A stretch of 64,000 nt of DNA from Candidatus Melainabacteria bacterium (lineage in GTDB: Bacteria > Cyanobacteriota > Vampirovibrionia > Obscuribacterales > Obscuribacteraceae): NCBI GenBank assembly GCA_017307165.1, contig JAFKGK010000003.1:496001-560000 (forward strand), given 5' to 3'. Below the pieces are notes generated by a model. It did no database searches and was not told where the DNA came from. It saw only the letters and a program-made list of their open reading frames with translations. Position numbers and translations under genes: made by a program. Below, in pieces: positions 1 to 8,444 of this stretch. Position 1 is the first letter of the stretch; each line of letters begins with the position of its first letter.

Positions 1-8
1 TTATAGAT

Positions 9-791
9 ATGGCTCGCAAGAAGGGCATAAATCCCTCGAGTCGCATCGTTCTAGGCATGATCGTTGCATTTTTTGTCGTGGCAGGTCTGCCAGCATTGCC
101 TCCATCGGTATTGGGCTGGCAGATCCCTGATTCCTTTTCTATCAATCACTTTCCCTTATTGATGACAGTGGGGATTTTCATTTCGTTTTTCCGTCTACTC
201 TTTCGCGATCAGGAAAGACCGGCCACCATTGCCGATATTGCCTCTACCATCATGGGTTTTATCTATGTGGGCTGGTTGCCAAGTCATCTTGTGCTCTTAC
301 GTAATCTGGCGCCATCGGGCATGCCTTTCACCGACAACCCATTGCAGCAACCAGGACTTGCTTATGTGTGGGCGACCATCTTCATCATTTTCTCCACTGA
401 TGTATTTGCCTATTATGTTGGCAAAAAGATCGGCAAGACCTTGCTGTATCCACAGATCAGTCCCAAAAAGACCCTCGAAGGATCGATTGGAGGCTTTGTC
501 GCAGCCATGATATTTTCGCTGGTCATTCCTTATTTGGCGGACCATTATCTATTTGCTTGCCATCCTTTTCGCTTTAATTTATGGCAGGCTCCACTCATGG
601 GCGCGGTTGTCTCGGTCGCGGCACAGCTCGGCGATCTTTGCGAGTCATTGATGAAAAGAGATGCAGGCATAAAGGATTCGGGCGATACGATCCCAGGTCA
701 TGGCGGCTTTCTCGATCGAGGTGATAGCTTGATCATAGGTTCGGCTGTGGCCTATTACTGGGTCTATATAGTTGTGCTGGGCAATATTTAG
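9..791 (+). CDS. cdsA: Phosphatidate cytidylyltransferase
   Basis: Makes CDP-diacylglycerol from phosphatidic acid and CTP, the entry point of phospholipid synthesis, in the inner membrane. The 260-residue protein has several hydrophobic segments (first about residues 12-35). Its C-terminal part carries the complete CdsA family signature: SLMKRDAGIKDSGDTIPG followed by HGGFLDRGD, with the conserved K-R, K-D, H-G-G and D-R-x-D residues. The frame is open to the left edge, so a start upstream of the window cannot be excluded. The chosen ATG, however, gives a length and N-terminus normal for the family. The gene is followed by tRNA-Ser on the same strand. Confidence 0.93.
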   Translation: MARKKGINPSSRIVLGMIVAFFVVAGLPALPPSVLGWQIPDSFSINHFPLLMTVGIFISFFRLLFRDQERPATIADIASTIMGFIYVGWLPSHLVLLRNLAPSGMPFTDNPLQQPGLAYVWATIFIIFSTDVFAYYVGKKIGKTLLYPQISPKKTLEGSIGGFVAAMIFSLVIPYLADHYLFACHPFRFNLWQAPLMGAVVSVAAQLGDLCESLMKRDAGIKDSGDTIPGHGGFLDRGDSLIIGSAVAYYWVYIVVLGNI

Positions 792-799
792 AAATGCTT

Positions 800-829
800 T
801 TGGACAAGGCGCCAGAGGTGAGCTATTAT
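800..829 (+). promoter_or_regulatory. Probable sigma70-type promoter of tRNA-Ser
   Basis: TTGGAC (800-805) and TATTAT (824-829) are separated by 18 bases, close to the housekeeping consensus. They lie about 20 bases before the mature tRNA 5' end at 850. No transcript data; call rests on sequence and spacing only. Confidence 0.5.
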
Positions 830-849
830 AGGTAACTGATCTCCTCGTT

Positions 850-939
850 GGAGAGGTGGCTGAGTGGTCGAAAGCGGCTTCCTGCTAAGAAGTTGTACGG
901 TCAAAAGCTGTACCGAGGGTTCGAATCCCTCCCTCTCCG
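850..939 (+). tRNA. tRNA-Ser (GCU anticodon)
   Basis: A full class II tRNA can be folded. The acceptor stem is GGAGAGG with CCTCTCC. The anticodon stem GCTTC/GAAGT closes loop CTGCTAA, giving anticodon GCT, which reads AGC/AGU serine codons. A long variable arm (about TGTACGGTCAAAAGCTGTACC) is typical of serine tRNAs. The T arm contains GGTTCGAATCC. The discriminator base is G. The 3' CCA is not encoded (ATT follows), so it must be added by the CCA-adding enzyme. A terminator follows at once. Confidence 0.96.
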
Positions 940-945
940 ATTATT

Positions 946-980
946 AAAAAGGCTCGCCTAAGCGAGCCTTTTGTTTTTTG
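946..980 (+). terminator. Rho-independent terminator after tRNA-Ser
   Basis: The inverted repeat GGCTCGC (951-957) / GCGAGCC (962-968) has a 4-base loop. It is preceded by a run of A and followed by TTTTGTTTTTT. It ends tRNA-Ser transcription and, because of the A-run, could also act on the minus-strand gene ending at 993. Confidence 0.88.
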
Positions 981-992
981 TGCCTTGCCAAA

Positions 993-2330
993 TCAGGATT
1001 CGAGGCTTTTTTGCCACTCTTTGGACATGCTGACGATGCCGTCTCGCAGGCTCTTGAGTGATTTTGTACGTTTCATGATATCGGCCACTGATGCTAGATC
1101 ATCTGTATGCATGGCTTCTACTCCCAGAGCCGTCAGACCTGAGATCGAGGCGTCGACAGTATCAAAAAGATTTTTGAGGCTATGCGCGATCTTGCGATTT
1201 AGTTCGGCTGCTTCTTTGTTGATATCTGGAGGCTGATTGCTCGCTTTATCATCTGTATTTACCTGAAAATGGCTTGCCGAGAGTGATTGCTCCTTTTGTG
1301 CGCGCGGCTTGAGCAATTCGCTGGCTTTAAACTTGAGGCTATCTGCCTGGCTCTGAGCCTGAGCTTGCATCTCGCTGGCGCTAGGCATGCCTGGTCTTTG
1401 ACTCGAATCTGAGTTGGGGTCACGATATGGTTGGCCAAACTGTTGCTGGCCCCCGATGGTCGGTGGTTGTGCCTGAGGCTGCGGTCTGGCTACCAAGTGA
1501 CTGATATCAAGATTATCAGCTGTACTCGTACCCTGATCCTGAGACCTGGCTTGCTGCGATGGTTTGCCCTGGGTCTTATCGAACAGACCGTTGCCCAGGT
1601 CGTCTTCGAAGGATCGATCTACCATCTCTTGCTTGGGAGGAGCCTTTAGGTCTTGGGGGTCAAAGACAAATTTTTCGGTCATGTCGGCTTCGCCGCGGAT
1701 CACCTTGACCAGGTGGGTAAAAAATCGTCTTGCCAGGACGGCGAGCGTTTCTTCGGCGAGAGCTTGCCCCGAGATGCTCCACACCATCCGACCGCTGCGA
1801 TTGGTGGTGAGCTTGGCCAGGCGCATCTCTACATAAACTGGAAAATCGGTCTGGTCGGGTCGAAAACCCATTAAATATTCGACTGGTGAAATATAACAAC
1901 GGACCCGATCGTCTTCGCCGCAAAAGACCAGTGCCCATTTGCGGCTGGCAATGTGACCGAGACAGTATTTGATCGGCTTGCCCATGACATGATAGTCGGC
2001 AACGGTCATCATTGCCGATGGCCGCTCGCAATTGATGTAGGATTCGCGAGTGTCCTGGATACGATTGTACTCAAAGGTGTAACGCTTGAGATGATCAAAG
2101 ATCTTGTCCAGAAGCACTGTCATCGGCTCTGATATGGGCGTGTCCAGAGGTCCCATCGACACCGTCTCTTCGGCGTCAGCCATGTCATCGTCCTTGATCG
2201 CCGCAATCCAGCGGCTAGTCTCCTCGCCTCTAAAATTGCCGCCTACCGAATCGATGATCTTGCGTTTCAGATCCTCTTCGGCATTGGCTTGCTGTGCCGG
2301 GGCATTGAGAGGACCCTTGTCGTCTGGCAT
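993..2330 (-). CDS. Hypothetical protein, 445 residues, Gln-rich central linker
   Basis: No family recognised. The first about 230 residues look like a folded domain: mixed alpha/beta, with a segment giving a cytidylate-like pattern 'CLGHIASRKWALVFCGEDDRV' when read in two parts (residues about 124-144). Residues about 260-345 form a Gln/Ser/Pro-rich low-complexity linker, and the C-terminus (about 375-445) is helical with heptad character. No signal peptide or membrane segment is visible, so it is probably cytoplasmic. The ATG is preceded on the minus strand by AAGGAACTCCTCC, giving a plausible ribosome binding site. It stands alone between the tRNA terminator and the DMT transporter. The base composition resembles its neighbours. 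Confidence 0.75.
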   Translation of the reverse strand: MPDDKGPLNAPAQQANAEEDLKRKIIDSVGGNFRGEETSRWIAAIKDDDMADAEETVSMGPLDTPISEPMTVLLDKIFDHLKRYTFEYNRIQDTRESYINCERPSAMMTVADYHVMGKPIKYCLGHIASRKWALVFCGEDDRVRCYISPVEYLMGFRPDQTDFPVYVEMRLAKLTTNRSGRMVWSISGQALAEETLAVLARRFFTHLVKVIRGEADMTEKFVFDPQDLKAPPKQEMVDRSFEDDLGNGLFDKTQGKPSQQARSQDQGTSTADNLDISHLVARPQPQAQPPTIGGQQQFGQPYRDPNSDSSQRPGMPSASEMQAQAQSQADSLKFKASELLKPRAQKEQSLSASHFQVNTDDKASNQPPDINKEAAELNRKIAHSLKNLFDTVDASISGLTALGVEAMHTDDLASVADIMKRTKSLKSLRDGIVSMSKEWQKSLES

Positions 2331-2451
2331 GGAGGAGTTCCTTTTTGGTTTGGAAGCTAGGGCGAGATATCTAAAGTTTATACCCTGGACTAAGGCATGC
2401 TTATCCTAATTATTATGAGACGCCAGGCACCGTCAACGGTGTCATAGCATT

Positions 2452-3336
2452 TTATTGACTCTGGGTGGATTGGACCAGTAGTCCACCGATTACGATGCCG
2501 ATTATGCCAGCTAACCTCCATTTTTGCATTTTCTCTTTGAGAAAAAGCAGGGTGAAAATATAGGTGAATAGGGGGTAGCAACCGGTAATGACGATCACAT
2601 AAGAGGCTGTGGACATTTTGAGGGCAAAGAGATAAGTCGATGTGCCCAATATTAGGCACATTGCTGAAAATCCGCAAAACTTCCAGGTGGAGCGATTGCG
2701 CCAGACCACACGATGCTTGATCATGCCAAGCCCGATGGCAAAAAGTCCTAAAAAGACGACATCTGATAGACAACGAGCAAAATAAAATCTCAGGGTGTCA
2801 GCATGCATCAGGGCTGTTTTGTCGATGAGCCCCGTAAAGCCCCAGCAAACAGTTGCAAGCAGGCAAAATATTAGATCGATAAGTCCCGGATGATGGGCAT
2901 CCTCTGCCTTCGAACGCGAGGCTCCAATCAAGGCGACGCCCGTGCAAACGAGTACCGAGCCCAGCAATCTTGTGGCCACCACTGTTTCGCGCAAAAAGAT
3001 GCTGGCTAAAAGCTGGGCGACCACCGGGTAGCCGGCCGTTATACCAAGAACATAGCTGGCTTCTGACCTCGACAGGGCGACAAGGTAAAAGAGCATGGCC
3101 ATGGAGGAAACAATCGAGCTGGCCAAGGCTAAAAGCCAGGTCTCCGATGCAATCGGCCAGCCCATAGGATTTAGAGCATTGAGCAAAATGACTAAAAAGG
3201 GTATCTCGGCTAGATAAAAGATATGCTGGAAAAGCAGGACATCCAAATGGCTGCCGGTTTCCAGAGCCTTTTTGTCAAAAATGCCCCATGCGCTCCAGCA
3301 AGCGAGGCAGACGACGATCAGTAGATTGAGAGTCAT
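2452..3336 (-). CDS. EamA/DMT-superfamily transporter
   Basis: A 294-residue, very hydrophobic protein with about ten predicted membrane segments arranged as two EamA repeats of about 140 residues each (drug/metabolite transporter superfamily). The first repeat starts with MTLNLLIVVCLACWSAWGIF; the second starts near 'LIDLIFCLLATVCWGFTGL', where the conserved W-G and C-W-G pattern recurs. The C-terminus FLKEKMQKWRLAGIIGIVIG is typical of the family. The substrate cannot be told from sequence. The start is weakly supported (no clear Shine-Dalgarno). It is divergent from the M50B-like gene at 3401, with a 64-base shared promoter region. Confidence 0.88.
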   Translation of the reverse strand: MTLNLLIVVCLACWSAWGIFDKKALETGSHLDVLLFQHIFYLAEIPFLVILLNALNPMGWPIASETWLLALASSIVSSMAMLFYLVALSRSEASYVLGITAGYPVVAQLLASIFLRETVVATRLLGSVLVCTGVALIGASRSKAEDAHHPGLIDLIFCLLATVCWGFTGLIDKTALMHADTLRFYFARCLSDVVFLGLFAIGLGMIKHRVVWRNRSTWKFCGFSAMCLILGTSTYLFALKMSTASYVIVITGCYPLFTYIFTLLFLKEKMQKWRLAGIIGIVIGGLLVQSTQSQ

Positions 3337-3400
3337 ATATACTTAGACAAAAACACCCAAGCAAAGCAAAATTAGAGCAGATTGTACTCCAAGAACGATC

Positions 3401-4360
3401 ATGGACGACAGCAAAAAGATTGATCAAAGGCGCAGCAGAGGCGCAAAAGGATTTAAAGAGAGTGGAGGCAAGCAGTCTCCTGAGTTCAAAATCGCAGATC
3501 AAGCAACCGATTTAGTCAAAGATGAGGTCCAGGTGCAGTATAGGCTTGCGGCTCTCGAAAGAGAATTGCTGCTAAGGCCTGAATCGACTCTGGCTAAAGA
3601 CATCAGCAGTTCAGATGAAGAGCCGGATCGCCATACCTTTCCATGGTTTTGGGTGATCGTCGCTTTTTCAATTCTCATTTCCAATGTCCCTGGCGTCTCC
3701 CTCCTTTTGACTCCTATCAATCAATTTGTCACTATGGTGCACGAGATGTCTCACGCTCTTGCCACCATCATTACTGGCGGTCAGGTGCATAGCATGACGA
3801 TAGTATCTGATGGTGCCGGCCATGGTGGCATTACCAATAGCTCTGGAGGTCTGGGTTTTATCATAAGCCAGGCTGGATATTTGGGCACAGCTATGTTTGG
3901 TTGCCTGCTTGTCTATTTGAGCCAGTTTCCTAGATTGTCGCGCAATGTGCTGATGGCTCTGGGGAGTGCCATCATATGTGGCACTATCTTTTTTATTCTG
4001 CCTTCTCTTCTCGATTTTGATATTTTCTTTCAGGCCGTCTTTAGTCTGGTCTGGGGCTTGGCCCTCGGTGGCGGTTTGATTTGGGCCTCTTTAAGGCTTA
4101 AGCCTAAGATCGCCAATCTGGTATTACTCTTTATTGCAGTGCAAACCGCGCTCAACTCTCTCACTCTGATTTGGGTATTGGTGCCTCATTCGCTAGGATT
4201 GGCCGGGGCAGGCTTTAGTGATGCAACCAATATGCAGGCCCATTTCTTTTTACCAGCTATTTTCTGGGCATTCTTGTGGATCGCTCTATCCGTTAGTATG
4301 TTGCTATTTACGCTCAAGCACACTTATGGCACTTTCAAATTAGTTTCCCGCCAAAAATAG
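3401..4360 (+). CDS. M50B-like membrane zinc metalloprotease
   Basis: Residues 1-78 are a charged cytoplasmic N-terminus. The rest is a multi-pass membrane protein. A zinc-binding HEMSH motif (HExxH) lies at residues 114-118, inside a hydrophobic stretch (FVTMVHEMSHALATIITGG). It is followed by GHGGITNSSGG, the second conserved block of the peptidase M50B-like family. These proteases cut within or next to membranes; a substrate is not evident. The 3' end is 23 bases before the FTCD start on the same strand, so the two may be co-transcribed. The ribosome binding site is weak. Confidence 0.82.
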   Translation: MDDSKKIDQRRSRGAKGFKESGGKQSPEFKIADQATDLVKDEVQVQYRLAALERELLLRPESTLAKDISSSDEEPDRHTFPWFWVIVAFSILISNVPGVSLLLTPINQFVTMVHEMSHALATIITGGQVHSMTIVSDGAGHGGITNSSGGLGFIISQAGYLGTAMFGCLLVYLSQFPRLSRNVLMALGSAIICGTIFFILPSLLDFDIFFQAVFSLVWGLALGGGLIWASLRLKPKIANLVLLFIAVQTALNSLTLIWVLVPHSLGLAGAGFSDATNMQAHFFLPAIFWAFLWIALSVSMLLFTLKHTYGTFKLVSRQK

Positions 4361-4383
4361 GTCCAGACCTCAAGGAGATAGGC

Positions 4384-6096
4384 ATGTCATTGCAACTAGT
4401 CGAATGCGTACCCAATTTTTCGGAGGGACGCGATAAAAAAGTCATCGATGCTATTTGCGATGCTATCCGATCGGTGTCAGGTGCCAATCTATTGGATGTT
4501 GATCCTGGTATCAGCACCAATCGTACAGTCATTACCATGGTGGGCTCTCCTGATGCCTGCGTTGAGGCTGCGTTTCAAGCGATAGCCGTATCCGCACGCA
4601 TGATCGATATGACCAGGCATCATGGCGAGCATCCCCGTATGGGCGCTTGCGATGTGTGTCCCTTTGTCCCTGTAGCCAATATCACAATGCAAGAATGCGC
4701 CGAGCTCGCAAAAAGGCTTGGAGAGCGTGTTGGCCGTGAACTGGGTGTGCCAGTCTATCTGTATGCAAACGCTGCGACTCGCCCCGATAGATATAGCCTC
4801 GCCGATATCAGGCAGGGCGAATACGAGGGCCTGGCTGAAAAAATGAAGCGACCTGATTTTACGCCTGACTTTGGGCCGAGCACCTTTAATGCCAAAAGTG
4901 GTGCCACTGTAATTGGTGCCAGACCATTTCTCATCGCTTATAACGTCAACCTCAATACCCGTTCTAAAAAGCTGGCCAATGAGATTGCTCTAAATATCCG
5001 TGAGGCCGGAAGGGGCAAGCGAGATGACCAGGGTCAATTGATCAAGGACGATCAGGGTCAGACGGTTAAAATGCCCGGTACTCTCAAAGAAGTCCGTGCT
5101 GTAGGCTGGTTTGTTGAGGAATACAAGCGAGCTCAGGTCTCGATCAATCTGACTGACTATCAAGTCACGTCTATGCATCGTGCCTTTGATGAGGTCCAGG
5201 AACAGGCGGCTAGACTGGGTATGCGTGTGACTGGTTCTGAGATTGTCGGACTTGTGCCGCTTGAGCCGATGCTGGCTGCTGGACGTCACTATCTCGCCAG
5301 GCAGGGCCGTAGTCAGGGGGTGAGTGAAAGAGATTTGATCGAATGTGCAATCCAATCTCTTGGCTTGAGCGATCTTGCACCTTTTGATCCTGATGAAAAA
5401 ATCATTGAATACAAGGTTGCTGCAAAAGGTAAAAATCTGCGGGATATGTCTTTGAGCGACTTTGCCGACGAGCTGGCCAGCGAGTCTCCCGCACCTGGTG
5501 GTGGTAGCACGGCGGCTCTGGCAGGCGCTTTATCGGCAGCTCTTTCGGCCATGGTGGCCAATCTCACTTTTGATAAAAAAGGTTTTGAGGCAAGGCGCCT
5601 GGAGCTCAATCGAGTGGCCAATGGCGCTCAAGACCTAAAAAAATCGCTCCTCCTGCTTGTCGATGAGGATATGCAGGCCTTTAATTCGATCATCGAGGCT
5701 CGCAGGATGCCTAAAGGGTCTCAAGCTGAAAAAGATGCTCGCGCTGAGGCTATTATGGCCGCCAATAAAAGAGCTATCGACTCGCCCATGGCGGTGCTGA
5801 GAATGGTGCGGGTTCTAATGGATCTGGCAGCGGAAATGATAGATAAAGGCAATCCCAACTCCCTCTCGGATGCTGGCGTCGCTGCTCTCATGGCCGCAGC
5901 ATGCGGCGAGGGCGCTTATTACAACGTGCTCATCAATATTGATGGCCTGAAGGACGAGTCCAAAGACTCTGTCAAAGTATATTTATCTGCTTGCAGCGCA
6001 GAAGCTAATGAGCTGATCGAGGCAGTCAGGCTCAAGCAGCATGCCTTGCATAAGGCGGTTTTGGCAAAGATTGGTCCGAGCCTAATAAATGCTTGA
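4384..6096 (+). CDS. ftcD: Fused glutamate formimidoyltransferase / formimidoyl-THF cyclodeaminase
   Basis: Residues 1 to about 300 are the formimidoyltransferase, which moves the formimino group of formimino-glutamate to tetrahydrofolate. The N-terminus LVECVPNFSEGRD and the active-site block RHHGEHPRMGACDVCPF (about residues 78-94) match the family. Residues about 350-570 are the cyclodeaminase (SPAPGGGSTAALAGALSAAL, then a helical bundle), which releases ammonia to give methenyl-THF. The 570-residue fusion matches the animal-type bifunctional enzyme in order and length. AAGGAG (4372-4377) seven bases before the ATG fixes the start. No other histidine-degradation (hut) genes are nearby, so it may serve folate one-carbon supply from elsewhere-encoded histidine catabolism. 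Confidence 0.95.
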   Translation: MSLQLVECVPNFSEGRDKKVIDAICDAIRSVSGANLLDVDPGISTNRTVITMVGSPDACVEAAFQAIAVSARMIDMTRHHGEHPRMGACDVCPFVPVANITMQECAELAKRLGERVGRELGVPVYLYANAATRPDRYSLADIRQGEYEGLAEKMKRPDFTPDFGPSTFNAKSGATVIGARPFLIAYNVNLNTRSKKLANEIALNIREAGRGKRDDQGQLIKDDQGQTVKMPGTLKEVRAVGWFVEEYKRAQVSINLTDYQVTSMHRAFDEVQEQAARLGMRVTGSEIVGLVPLEPMLAAGRHYLARQGRSQGVSERDLIECAIQSLGLSDLAPFDPDEKIIEYKVAAKGKNLRDMSLSDFADELASESPAPGGGSTAALAGALSAALSAMVANLTFDKKGFEARRLELNRVANGAQDLKKSLLLLVDEDMQAFNSIIEARRMPKGSQAEKDARAEAIMAANKRAIDSPMAVLRMVRVLMDLAAEMIDKGNPNSLSDAGVAALMAAACGEGAYYNVLINIDGLKDESKDSVKVYLSACSAEANELIEAVRLKQHALHKAVLAKIGPSLINA

Positions 6097-6163
6097 TTTG
6101 TCGTAATTTGTCTCGGGAAAGGCTACAATCTATAAACTTTTGCAACACACAGCTGGAGGACAA

Positions 6164-7459
6164 ATGGGCACAGCTACCGAAGGTAAGGGTTTTGGATCGG
6201 CCGTCGGCAACGAATGGGAGACTCCGGATTTCCTCAACGCGCAAAAACGCCTTGATAAAGCCGCTCAGGTCTTAAAACTCGACCCGAGTACTGTAGAGCC
6301 CATGCGACATCCCAAGCGTTCGCTATCGGTCGTTATCCCTGCGCGGATGGATGATGGTACGGTGCGTACTTTTATGGGATACCGCGTCCAGCACGATATG
6401 GCCCTGGGACCCGGTAAGGGCGGTGTGCGCTTTCATAATGAGGTCACCCTCGGCGAAGTAGCTTCGATGGCTATGTTGATGACCTGGAAATGCTCCTTGA
6501 TGAATCTCCCCTTCGGTGGCGCGCACGGTGGCATCAGGTTGGATCCAAATAGACTGTCCAAAGGTGAGCTCGAGCGAGTGACCCGTAGATATACATCCGA
6601 GATTCTCGAATTGATCGGACCTAGCCAGGACATAGCAGGACCTGACCTCAATACCGATGAGCAGACGATGGCCTGGATGATGGATACTTATTCGGTCAAT
6701 TCCGGTTATACCGTGCCTTCGGTGGTGACCGGCAAGCCGCAGTCGATTGGTGGCTCTCTGGGTGTTGTGCAATCCACGGGCTATGGAGTTGCATTGGCCG
6801 CTCGTCGAGCTGCTCAATTTGCCAGATTTAAGGGCAATAGTCCCTCGGTCGTCATTCAGGGGCTCGGTCAGGTCGGGTCTTCGGTGGCTCGCAATCTGAG
6901 CAATGCAGGCTTCAAGGTCGTTGGTGTGTCTGACGCGCAGGGTGGATTGTTTAACAAAAATGGTCTCGATATAGATAAGCTCATGGAGCATATCGACAGC
7001 AAAGGCAATATGTACGAATACACCGAGGCAGACAAGGTGACCAACGAAGAATTGTTGGAACTGGATTGCGATATTCTCGCACCATGCGCGGTGGCCAATC
7101 AGTTGCACGCTGGCAACGCTGATCGGATCAAATGCAAAGTGGTTGTCGAAGGTGCCAATAGCCCTACGACGCCTAATGCTGATGATGTGCTCGATGGCCG
7201 GGGCATCATTGTCGTGCCGGATATCCTCGCCAACGCTGCTGGTGTGACTGTCGGATATTTCGAGTGGGTTCAGGGACTTATGCGTCTTTTGTGGACCGAG
7301 GCCGAGGTGCTGGAGCGTCTCGAAGGCCTGATGAACAATGTCTGCACCAGAGTCTTTGACAAGGCCGAGGAAAAGAAGGTCACCCTGCGAATGTCCGCAA
7401 TGTCTCTGGCCGTGGAGCGCATAGTCGAAGCCCGCAAATTGCGGGGCTTATATCCTTAA
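6164..7459 (+). CDS. Glu/Leu/Phe/Val dehydrogenase-family protein with altered catalytic lysine
   Basis: Full-length (431 residues) homologue of glutamate dehydrogenase, the NAD(P)-linked deamination of glutamate. It has the substrate-domain blocks GPGKGGVRFHNEVT and MTWKCSLMNLPFGG, the aspartate block DIAGPDLNTDE and a Rossmann GLGQVGSSVARN motif. The catalytic lysine of the GGAKGG motif is replaced by histidine: the protein reads PFGGAHGGIRLDP, with His at residue 121 (codon CAC, 6524-6526). The other two active-site lysines are kept. TGGAGGA (6154-6160) places the start at ATG 6164 rather than the earlier in-frame TTG at 6140. Either it is a regulatory or specialised paralogue, or its chemistry differs. 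It is alone, 67 bases after ftcD. Confidence 0.88.
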   Translation: MGTATEGKGFGSAVGNEWETPDFLNAQKRLDKAAQVLKLDPSTVEPMRHPKRSLSVVIPARMDDGTVRTFMGYRVQHDMALGPGKGGVRFHNEVTLGEVASMAMLMTWKCSLMNLPFGGAHGGIRLDPNRLSKGELERVTRRYTSEILELIGPSQDIAGPDLNTDEQTMAWMMDTYSVNSGYTVPSVVTGKPQSIGGSLGVVQSTGYGVALAARRAAQFARFKGNSPSVVIQGLGQVGSSVARNLSNAGFKVVGVSDAQGGLFNKNGLDIDKLMEHIDSKGNMYEYTEADKVTNEELLELDCDILAPCAVANQLHAGNADRIKCKVVVEGANSPTTPNADDVLDGRGIIVVPDILANAAGVTVGYFEWVQGLMRLLWTEAEVLERLEGLMNNVCTRVFDKAEEKKVTLRMSAMSLAVERIVEARKLRGLYP

Positions 7460-7468
7460 GTCCAAATC

Positions 7469-8422
7469 TTAGATGCGGAGCGCCTCGTGCACGTCAATGC
7501 GCGAGGCGTATTTTTGAACGTCCGATTCGCCAAGAATGCCATCTTCGCTTACTAATCCCGAAACTAGGTTGAAGGGTACCAGATCAAATTGGTGGTTTAG
7601 AACGGCTACTCCTTTTGGTGCTGCGTCCCAGACCTCGTTGCCAGGCCTTTCATGTTTTTCAAATTCGAACATCCGCTCATCACTCACAAATTTTTCTGTG
7701 CCTGAGAATGCATAAAGAGGTACATTCAATTCGCGGCAGGCTATGGCGAGAGCCCAGGAGCCTACCTTATTGACGACTCCAGGAGATGCTATGCAGTCGC
7801 AGCCCATAAAGGCCGCGCAGCAATTGCCCAGCACCAGGCCCATGGCGTTGTCAAAAGTATAAATGACCTCTATATTGCCAGCCGCTAGTCGAGAGGCCAA
7901 TTTGCGCCCCTCCATCGAGGGTCTGGCCTCTGTCGTAACTACCCTAAAATATCTCCCTCTGGCTCTTGCATTGAGTAAACAGCTGACCACCGTCGAGCTA
8001 AAAGAATAAGCAAAGACGAGACCGCCTGGTTCGATCAGGTCGTATGCCAGATCGGCTATCTTTGATGCCGAATCACATAGGCGTTTTTCGAATGCTGTGA
8101 GTGCCTGATCGACCTTGTCGATCAAAGAAGGGACATCATTTGCCTGATCCGAAGCCAAAAGGACCTGATTGGCCAATTGAAATAATGGCGCCATGGCAGG
8201 TTGGCAATCAACGAGAGCTTTAGAAGCTACGATCAGCGTCTCTTTTGCCTCGTCAAGAGAGTCGTCCTTTACCATGGCTGTGAGCGCTTGGTAGAGAGTA
8301 ATGGCTCTCAATGCCTGTTCTGCTGCTCCTGACATCAAGTCGTCTCTGATCGGCTGGATCAGTGACTCGATTTTGTATTGATAGTTGGCGCCTTCTTGAT
8401 CCTGATTGGTAGACATCGGCAT
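7469..8422 (-). CDS. Initiation factor 2B alpha/beta/delta-like protein (sugar-phosphate isomerase fold)
   Basis: The C-terminal two thirds match the eIF-2B/methylthioribose-1-phosphate isomerase/ribose-1,5-bisphosphate isomerase superfamily: YSFSSTVVSCLL, VVTTEARPSMEGRKLA, YTFDNAMGLVL, FMGCDCIASPGVVNKVGSW and PLYAFSGTEKF follow in the usual order. The CDS is short (317 residues) and no adjacent MTR or ribose-phosphate gene helps to choose a substrate. The exact reaction is therefore unknown. Two starts are possible, 8422 and 8416 (ATGCCGATG); neither has a strong ribosome binding site. The 3' end is 9 bases from the convergent GDH-like gene. It is 22 bases downstream of the radical SAM gene, so probably the same transcript. 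Confidence 0.8.
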   Translation of the reverse strand: MPMSTNQDQEGANYQYKIESLIQPIRDDLMSGAAEQALRAITLYQALTAMVKDDSLDEAKETLIVASKALVDCQPAMAPLFQLANQVLLASDQANDVPSLIDKVDQALTAFEKRLCDSASKIADLAYDLIEPGGLVFAYSFSSTVVSCLLNARARGRYFRVVTTEARPSMEGRKLASRLAAGNIEVIYTFDNAMGLVLGNCCAAFMGCDCIASPGVVNKVGSWALAIACRELNVPLYAFSGTEKFVSDERMFEFEKHERPGNEVWDAAPKGVAVLNHQFDLVPFNLVSGLVSEDGILGESDVQKYASRIDVHEALRI

Positions 8423-8444
8423 TCTCGTAAAAAGCTAAGGCTAG

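Noticed and set aside
850..939. tRNA-Ser as an attachment site for an integrated element
   Set aside because: No integrase, no direct repeat of the tRNA 3' end and no foreign-looking genes follow.
2405..2452. CACCGTCAACGGTG dyad after the DMT gene as terminator
   Set aside because: No T-run follows on either strand, so a rho-independent terminator is not supported.
6323..7108. 261-residue open frame on the minus strand inside the GDH-like gene
   Set aside because: It runs antisense to a clearly coding gene, has no recognisable motif and no ribosome binding site; typical shadow frame.
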